The translations under genes were made by a program, and so were the position numbers. DNA of 54,086 nt, from assembly GCA_018398765.1 (NCBI GenBank), contig JAHBMJ010005529.1, positions 15,001 to 69,086 of the forward strand. Reading direction: 5' to 3'. The DNA comes from Chromera velia. Lineage: Eukaryota; Sar; Chromeraceae. The notes under the pieces were generated by a model. That model did no database searches. It saw nothing but the letters and a program-made list of their open reading frames with translations, and was not told the DNA's origin. Shown piece by piece: positions 46,580 through 54,086 of this stretch (position 1 is the first letter of the stretch; every line of letters begins with the position of its first letter).

Positions 46580-49500
46580 TCATGAGTTTAGAGAGTCCGA
46601 CAAACCTTCAGCATCGACTGTGTGATTTGCTGCGGCCGACTTTGCGACACCGTCTAATTGCTGCATCGATTCATTCCACTGTTGCAGGACTGCACGCCAG
46701 TGCGTCTCGTTACGAAATGTTTCGAAAACGGTAAACACATCTGAAGCTCCGCGCTCTGAAGCTCCTTTCCTTTTCGAAACTACACTTTGATCTTTTGTTT
46801 CATTCAGATCCAGGTCATTTTTCAGGTCTTCAATTCCCTTACTCGCCCCCCACCTTCCTCGCCGCAGACGGCGGACAATCCTTCTCCTCTCAACCCCTTC
46901 ATCAAGCAGCAGACCGCGCTGAAAGAGCTGCACAGTATTCGACATGTGGGATGTCGCAGGGGGAAACCAGACAGTAAGATACTCAAGCACGGTGCGCAAA
47001 GCGCGAGCAGAGGACGCCTCGGACGATCTCTGTCTGTCCAAGACGGCCCGGAAGCCGTCCAGACCCCCCGCTAAGGAGAACATCCAACTGCGTCTCCTCA
47101 GGTCCCTTCCCCTGAAGCCTTGCACGGCCAGGGAGTCTCTCTGTGTGTTCAGTCCGGGCTGGCCAGACGAAACCTCTCTGAATGCAGCGGAGGGGCATCG
47201 CAGTATCCAGGCAAGCCGTCTCTTCATAGTGGGTGGGCGGGAATGGATACTGCCTTTTGAGGACTTTATTTTGAGAAATGCAGAACCGGCAGACAAAGGA
47301 GCATCAGGACGAGAAGAAGGGAACTTCTGTAGGGATGAAGTGGAGAAGTCAGAGGTGATTCTTTCAGAACGAGAACGAGGGGGAGAGGGGCCTTGGGGGG
47401 AAGGGGAAGTGGAGGACCAGAGATCAGTCAGATCACCCCCAAACGCAAATGGATCCTTTTCCTTTTTTTGTGAACTTCTTTTCTTTTCCTCCTCTTCCTG
47501 TTCTTCTATGTCTCTGTCAATGATGAATGGCATGTTAGGTTTGATCTCCATCGTCTTCAGTGTGTCAAAGCGAACACTGGAGGGGAAAGGTGAAATCTCC
47601 TCAATCTCTCTCAATGGATAAGCTGAGGGGAAGATGCTTTGAGAAAGCTTCCCGGCCTCAGTCTCTTCTACAGAAATGCCCTCTAGCAAATCTGACCTCA
47701 CATTCCCTTCCCCTTCCCCTTTGACTGCCTCAACTCCCTCCTCTTCTTCTATCCACCCTTCAACGTCCAAGTCAAAGAAAGATTCTTCCCCTGCTTCCAA
47801 TTCCAACCCCCCCTCCTCCCCCTGTGCCCCCCCCGAGTCCTCCGACTCCTCCACGGTCCTCCCCTCAGTCTCATTCACATCCCTGCCCTCCCTCCCATCA
47901 GCAGGGGGCAGAGACTCCTCTGTACACCCCATAACACTCACCTCTTCTTCCTCTCCAACCCATCTCTCATATACATCCCCGCCCCCCCTCTCGCTACGAA
48001 AGCCGTGACCGGTACTTGTGTCTCCACCCTCCCCCGCAACCGCAGAGGCAGCAGAGACGGACACCCGACTCTGACGATTCCTACTGCTGCCCCGACTCCC
48101 TCCCCACCCGCTCTTCAGCTTTCGGCCCGGGCCTGCTGTCTTGCTGCTGTCCCCAGGAGGCGCATGCCGATACTGCGCAAGGGGAGCGCGTGCTTCTGTC
48201 CCCCACCCTGCATCCTCCACTGCCCCCCCCCCGAGTGCGGATGCCACTGCAATCAAAGAATCGGCTTCATCGGAGGGAAGGAAGACCTGACCTTGCTCTT
48301 CACTGAGCGACACCCCGCCCCTCATTTCAAACCAACCCAACAAAAAGGGAGTCGCTGCAACTGCAGCTACTGCATCGCCATTCACTCCCTCCCCTTCTTT
48401 CCCCCGCTGTGGGAATAGAGGATTCAAAACACTGCCCGCATTTATGTACCGACAACTCAACCACTGCAGCCAGGAGGCGATAACAATCAGTCGCGGGGGT
48501 GTCAACAGAGTCGGACGACCGATTCGCTCTGCCTTCAAGCTCTGTCCGCACAGACAAAAAAGAAAAGGACTAACCAGGGCAGCAACGCGGAGGACATCAT
48601 CAATCCGGCTGATGTGCCACCGGAAAGTGCTGTTTGTTTTCTTCCCAACACTGTTGGAATTTTTTACTTCATATATTTTTCCCATCCCCCCCAGACACCA
48701 ACGGGCGAATAGAAGGACGCCCAAACGGGAGGCTGAACTTTCCAGGCGGATTTCTGGAAATACCAAACCATTTTTCCGCTTGACCAACAAGAAACTACCA
48801 GCTGCAGTGAGCACCCCTGACAACCAAATCGCGAACGCCGGACCAGTCTCAGCGTCCTTCTCTGTCTGCCCCCCCCTAGCATTTTCCGTTGCCAGGCCTG
48901 CTTCCGTCACCTCATCCCACCTCCCCCCCCCCGACCACCAACCTACCGGACCGACCCCTGCAGTCTCTGCCAGTCCGGGGAGCGGAAAGCACAGCGAGTA
49001 CTGCGGAGTATCCTTTGCACCCTTGCACGAGACTTCTTCCAAGGCTTCTAGGACGGACGTGTATGCTGGGCAGGTGACTCTTCTGAGTGGCTCTAAGTAT
49101 GCGCCATGCAATCGGACCGACGGAAGGCTTTCCGGGGCCCTGAACAAGCGCCCCACAGTCGCAGCGCAGAGCAAGACTCTCAACTGGGACCTAGTTCTGA
49201 CATGTCCGAGAGCGAAACCTCGAAGGACCTCTGGCAGCACTCTGCGGACCTGAAGACAGCTCATCACAACCTCAACTTCCCCCCTTGCCCCTTGCCCTCC
49301 CCCACCCGGACAGAAACGAGACGCCAAAACATCCATCTCTCTAGGATCCATACTATTGCCCTCTTTTTCTTCCCCTTCTGTCAACTCTTGCAGCAAACTC
49401 AGATCAACACCGAGCTCTGCTGCAGCCCACGAGAACGGAATGGGGACAGGAACGGCAGACGGCTCTCTTCGGTGAGATGCAGCAATGTTTTGCATCACTC

Positions 49501-52500
49501 TCACCCACTCCCGGAGATGCCATTTGAGTAAGACACGATCCGGAGTCAGCAAATCAACAAAAGTTCTAATCAGAGAAAGGCACAAAAGGGACCGGGGGCA
49601 GGTGAAAGCCCTCTGGACAGGCGAAGAAGACGAAAGGGTCTCCCACAACAGCTGTCGGGACACACCCAAACAACGTGACAGGCCTGCAACCGATATATTG
49701 CGTTCTTCCATCACCCCTTTCAAGCAGCTAAGAGAGGCCTCCAATTCCTTTTCAGAAAAAGGGGAAGTGTCCCCTCTGCTGAAACCATCAGCCAACGAGG
49801 AAGAGGCTGAAGTGATGGGGACAGAGATGAGAGGGTTGTCAACACACGAGAGCACGAGATGTTCCAGTTGGTCTGCAAACGGGGAGGAAAAGAACGCGAC
49901 CGTCGCACGAACTCTGACTGAGTCTGTGTTCGACTGTTGTGACTGATCGGGACCGAAAATAGAAGAATCTTTTCTCCCTTTTTGGTCTCCTCCAGTTGAG
50001 AGAAAGCTTACAGAGCTCTGGAGGTGGGGGAAACACCCGAACAATAATTCTGAACGTTCTGTTGCTCGAATCAATACTTCTTCGGGCAAAGACTCTCTTT
50101 CCAGACAGAGGGGCGGCGGAAGTAAGATAAATGTGCTGCTCTCCTCTGACTCAACTCTGAATCTATGCTGCCCCTCTCCCTTCCCCCCCCCCCTTTCATC
50201 TGCTGCCCTTCTTTCCGGATCTGCTGGTGACGACATTTTATCCCCCCCCGGAGACCCTCCCTTCCTGATGGCAGACAGAGGGAGCCCTTCAGTCTTCCTG
50301 TCTACTATCATCATTCTGAGTACAGACAAAAACGCGGGAGCGAACAGGAAGCCGAGACGAGAAAGGGAAAGTTCTCCTGGGATCGTTTGACTGCCTCGGA
50401 AGCTCTCCAACACCTCCCCCACACTCCTCTCAACAACCTCCCACAAGCCCTCACATTCCCGTGCTCCTTTCTCATCCTCCTCCTCTCCATCACACAAGAG
50501 AGACTTTAAAGTCAGACACTCCGACTGATTCAAAGACTGCCGCCACTGTAGAAGAGTAAAACCCACACCTGCACTCACTCCCATTTTCCAGACCGAAGTC
50601 CGTGTCCCTCTGTGCCGATCTGGCGGCAACGCAAACGGAGGACAGAACCATTCCGCAAACGCATCAGACACCCTCAGTGTTCTCCCCCCTCCACCCTGCC
50701 TGCTCAAATTTCCGTTTCGTGAGTCCAACACAGCCTCCTCAGAGGCGTTCAATTCAGGGTCGTCCCCTCTCATGAACTGACGAAGGGAAGAAGGAGACAC
50801 AATTGAGGGCAGAAAGGGATCAAGACGTCGCAGGTCTTTCTCATATTCGTCTTCCCCCTCGCCTGCCTGCACCCCCCCTCCCTCTAAGACGGGCCTGTCC
50901 CCGACACCAACTGCCTGCAGACAGGCAGAGAGGTGTAAGACCTTCTCACGCAAAACCTGAGTGTTGGGTCTCAATCTGGGCACAACTGCAGCCTGAAACT
51001 CAGGGTCCATAGGGCCGCCTCTCTGGTGATTCAGCAGGGCGGCGTGCAATATGTCAGCCTGCTTGTGTGCGGGAAGAGAAAGAAAGTGAGCTGCCTCTTC
51101 TCTCGCCGTCCTCCCTCTGTCACGGTGCAGAAGAGGTAACGAAGGGTCTCTCAGGAGGCCCAGGGGCCTGCCTGTTCTCACGCAGAATCTGCGCAGGGCT
51201 GCATGAACAGCGTGAGCATGGTCGCTGACATCCATGAGGACATCCGTGGGGAGGGAGACGGGAGGGATGCGCAGTAAGGGCCTGCTGGCTGCTTTCCTTT
51301 CCTCTTGCGGGGAGTAATTAATGGAAATGGGGGGGAAAGGGGCCCGAGCGGAGTCACGGGCTGGCATGGAGGGCCTCTGTCTTCTTGAAAAGGCAGGGTG
51401 TGCCTTTGGAGAGGTATCAGAGGGGACTTCACCATTGGGGGTCATGTGTCCCTGATTAGGCTCCACTCGTTTCTCTGCATGCAGTGAGAGCGATTTAGGG
51501 AAGGATCAATCAACAACGTCCAGATTTTGTTGATTTACTCTTGCAATACTGTACTTGTGCCAACTGATGCAGCTTTCAGTTTTCTGCCACGGCTGCGTGC
51601 CTTCGCTTGTAGGCATCACAAGACTCAACGCATGAACAAGTCAAGGAAGGAAGGAAGGAAAGAAGGAAGGAAGTGGACGGGTCTGCGGGCGCACTGACAA
51701 AGGGACCTTCAGAGTGACCACAGATGCCTGCGGGGGATCGAAGAAAGGGGCGACGCAGAGAAACAGAAAGAGAAACGCACGATCGTACACACAGAGGGAG
51801 AAAAAGGGAGCATCAGACTGCCGAGCCCACCTGAGTGCGGCGGTAGAGCGACTCCCGCAGATTGAACAGAGCCTTCAACTAAATTCCCTGCTGCCTCTAG
51901 TCCGTCTACGTTTCTTTCAAAGTATCTCCCCATCCTCCTCTGCTTCTCACCCGTACAAAGAGGGGAGAGAAACCGAAGTGCGGTGTCAAACCGCCGCTTC
52001 CAGAAGGCAGAATTATCCACTGTCCCCCCCTCTTCTGACATCAGATCGATGTTTGTTTTCGTCCACTCTGAGATCAGCTGGTGAAAATTCTTAATTCCCT
52101 TCTCCCCCCCCTCTTCCAAAAGCCGCCTCTGCAAAAGCTTTCCGGGGTCCTCCAGGAACTCTCGGGCCGCCAAGGGGGACCCTAGGGGCACAGCAAGATG
52201 GCGGGAGAGCGCAAGGAGCGTGTGGGGAGACGGAGCCTCTTCAGAGAGAAGACACTCGGAGATGTCCGAATTCCCTCTCGCTCCCACCTTCACGCGCTGC
52301 CTCTCCAACAAACGGCCTGGCCCACGCTTTACAGGTGTCTGAGAGACTTCCTCAGATGTCTCTCTGCCGAGTGAGCGAATCGCTGAGACAGGAGCCCCAG
52401 TCTCATCTGCAAGGTTGAACAATGCCACTTCCTTGGCGGTGTCACGGTCGGATCCGCTCTCTAAGGCGACAGCCGTCTGGATGGAGAGATACAGATCCAC

Positions 52501-53160
52501 ACGTCTCCTGAGAAGGCCGACGTCAGGCAGCATAAGAGAACAGAAAGCGGAAAAAAGTCGGAGAGTTTTATGCCGTCTTCGCCAGTCTACAAGCAAGGGG
52601 GCATTCTCGTTTTCAACAAACTCCTCAATCTCTTCAAATGGAAGTCCAACCAATGCCGAAACCGTTTTGTCATCGCATTTCCTGTGTGCGAGAAAATCCG
52701 TCATCACTTCTCGGCATCTTCTGGCCACCACTTTCGCGCAACGCTTCGGGACACGAAGGGATGGTAGTGGGCGTGACAGGGACAGGTCTTTCTGGTTGCC
52801 GGTAGAAGTTATCAAGAGGACTTGGACGTCCGGAGGCTGGACAAACCACTCGGCAAGCGCGCGCACGTGCGGGTTTCTTGTGTGCACGGCTGAGGTTCCC
52901 ATCAGGGTTTTCATTCCCCTCTCGGTGATGCCCAACCGCGGTGGCACGCTTTGACGGTTCTTCAGAAACCGTGCACAGACGGACTTCAGTCTGCCCCTCA
53001 CCCTCTCAACATCCTCTGAAGAATACAATACGTCGGTCACCACGTGTTCTGGTCGTGGAGGTAATAGAGGAGTAGGGGAGAAGAATCCTCCTGCGGTGAA
53101 GAAGCAAGAAAGAAGAAGCAACACCCGCACACCACATGAACCTGCAACACGGAAGATCAT
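46580..53160 (-). CDS. Giant, probably plastid-targeted protein with two degenerate LAGLIDADG motifs, two exons
   Basis: Exons (minus): 53160-51831 and 51474-46580, joined at phase 1 (CTCAG|GTGGGC … GCATGCAG|AGAA) for 2074 residues. The N-terminus MIFRVAGSCGVRVLLLLSCF is a signal peptide. It is followed by TAGGFFSPTP, matching the Phe-at-cleavage leader of complex red plastids, then a Pro/Arg/Ser-rich stretch. The middle has several short helix-turn-helix-like units (VSALVGLPFEEIEEFV, LSRCLGVSRQLLWETL, LSRHLAVPLG). A homing-endonuclease-like domain follows: WLSGVLTAAGSF (1327-1338), a LARWCLGGMGKIY-type block and FRWHISRIDDVLR; a second motif, FLLGWFEMRGG (about 1487-1497), precedes LGGG. Both catalytic acids look altered: Thr and Ala in motif 1, Glu and Arg in motif 2. 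Cleavage activity is therefore doubtful and a nucleic-acid-binding or splicing role is more plausible. After that comes an acidic low-complexity region and a basic C-terminal part. WF.PP recurs three times. Expression level and real targeting are unknown. Confidence 0.8.
51475..51830 (-). other. Phase-1 intron of the LAGLIDADG-type gene
   Basis: The donor GTGGGC (minus strand, from 51830) and acceptor CTCTCACTGCATGCAG fuse the two long frames without a frame change. The 356-base intron contains a GGAA repeat at 51639-51672 (plus strand). Confidence 0.8.
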
Positions 53161-54086
53161 ACTTGTGTTCCCCACACCTCAGATTCCCAGCGGAAGCATG
53201 TGGAACCGTAACAGACTCCGGTGCTGGGAAAAATGCGCTCAGATTCAGCTCAGTGTAGGGCGCCATATGGCACTACGGACGCACGTCGATTGAACGGCGA
53301 CACAGCCGTCTCCTTCCAGGAACGGCGATTGCCCTTGAAACGCCGGAGCAAGGAACGACAGGAACTTCATTAGTGCTGGTGAAAGACACGCATGGTGGGC
53401 GACAGAGGCCTGTACGTCATGCCGTCGATGTACCGATATGGAGAAAGGACTCCGTGAATTGGTGGAAATCAGTGCCAGGGTGTAGTCTGACATTGAATGA
53501 GCTAGCTGCAATATATGAGCTGTGATGAGCTGTGCGTAGACGGATCCCCTGGGCATTGATTTGTACCGACTTTTTATTTACTGGTGCCTACAGCAATGAA
53601 TATATCTGTCTGAATTCCTAGAATTGCTAGCAACGTCAACCTACCTATGCCTTTCCTTTCTGCATTTCTAACGGGAGTCTCTACTTCCCATACACACTCC
53701 GAAAGGCCTCTTCCTTATAGAGAAAAAGACCAAACAAAGGGCTAAAAGCAAACCGTTGTTCTGTTCCCCCCTGCTCCCAGATAAAGCAACACATGAAAGA
53801 AAATGCCTGAAAAGGCCGCGTTTCTCTGATCTAACCGTCGGGATTCGTTCAGAAAAATATGGAAACTATAGAACAACACAGCTTTCATTGAGTGATTCGC
53901 TCAAAATCTTCTCTCTGTGCCGTCAGCTTCGCTTTCTCACTTCGCGCGAGAAGATGGTGGCAGACGCTCTCATAAAAGTCGCCACGCATGCCGGGGGTCC
54001 CCGGCCAGCAGTGGCTTGACACAAAATCCTGCTGCTGGCGGAGTAGCAAGATGCACCGCTATGCTGCAAGGTCAAGAAGGTATGGC
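53161..54086. other. Right-edge flank, no supported gene
   Basis: This is the 5' flank of the minus-strand LAGLIDADG-type gene. Short open frames occur at 53245-53556 (minus) and 53756-54019 (plus), but neither has recognisable domains or splice partners. A gene may begin beyond the edge. Confidence 0.4.

Noticed and set aside
48444-49253. 269-codon plus-strand frame, and others at 46944-47621 and 47676-48418
   Set aside because: They are antisense shadows of the long LAGLIDADG-type exon.

Overview
The window is nuclear DNA of a protist with intron-rich genes. The most likely source is a photosynthetic or plastid-bearing alveolate; a chromerid such as Chromera velia is my best guess and a coccidian-like apicomplexan relative is the alternative. 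The reasons are: GT-AG introns whose acceptors mostly end in TGCAG; abundant TGCATGC strings; a long P5B-type ATPase; and a protein whose N-terminus looks like the signal-plus-transit leader of a complex red plastid (Phe just after the predicted signal cleavage). The organism call is inference, since no marker gene is present.

Most exons are short, so the genes had to be rebuilt by matching splice phase. Supported genes, left to right: (1) the interior of an unrecognised helical protein, minus strand, running off the left edge (1-930); (2) a complete seven-exon TRAPPC5/Trs31 gene, minus strand (6742-3769); (3) a six-exon gene of unknown function, plus strand (7706-11189), with one GC-AG intron; (4) a two-exon secretory-pathway protein, plus strand (15509-17321); (5) a 24-exon P5B ATPase of about 1550 residues, minus strand (34397-22696); (6) a three-exon acyltransferase-3/SGNH membrane protein, plus strand (35210-39234); (7) a two-exon, possibly myristoylated protein, plus strand (41522-43399); (8) a two-exon gene for a very large, probably plastid-targeted protein with two degenerate LAGLIDADG motifs, minus strand (53160-46580).

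The rest is a mosaic. GC-balanced gene regions alternate with AT-rich islands (about 2.55-3.7, 14.1-14.95, 18.3-20.2, 39.2-41.4, 43.4-43.7 and 44.9-46.55 kb). The islands hold degenerate repeats, a tRNA-like relic and two terminal-inverted-repeat elements (19.03-19.72 and 43.68-44.92 kb). Two unrelated minisatellites both have a 38-bp period. Many introns carry CA, CT, CAGA or other short tandem repeats, and several splice sites sit directly on tetranucleotide arrays.

The genes do not form a pathway. TRAPPC5 (vesicle tethering), the P5B pump (endomembrane cation or polyamine transport), the AT3-SGNH protein (O-acylation of glycans) and the secreted protein are all compatible with endomembrane work. 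The LAGLIDADG-type protein, if plastid-targeted, would act on organelle nucleic acid. This protein is the least ordinary item in the window.
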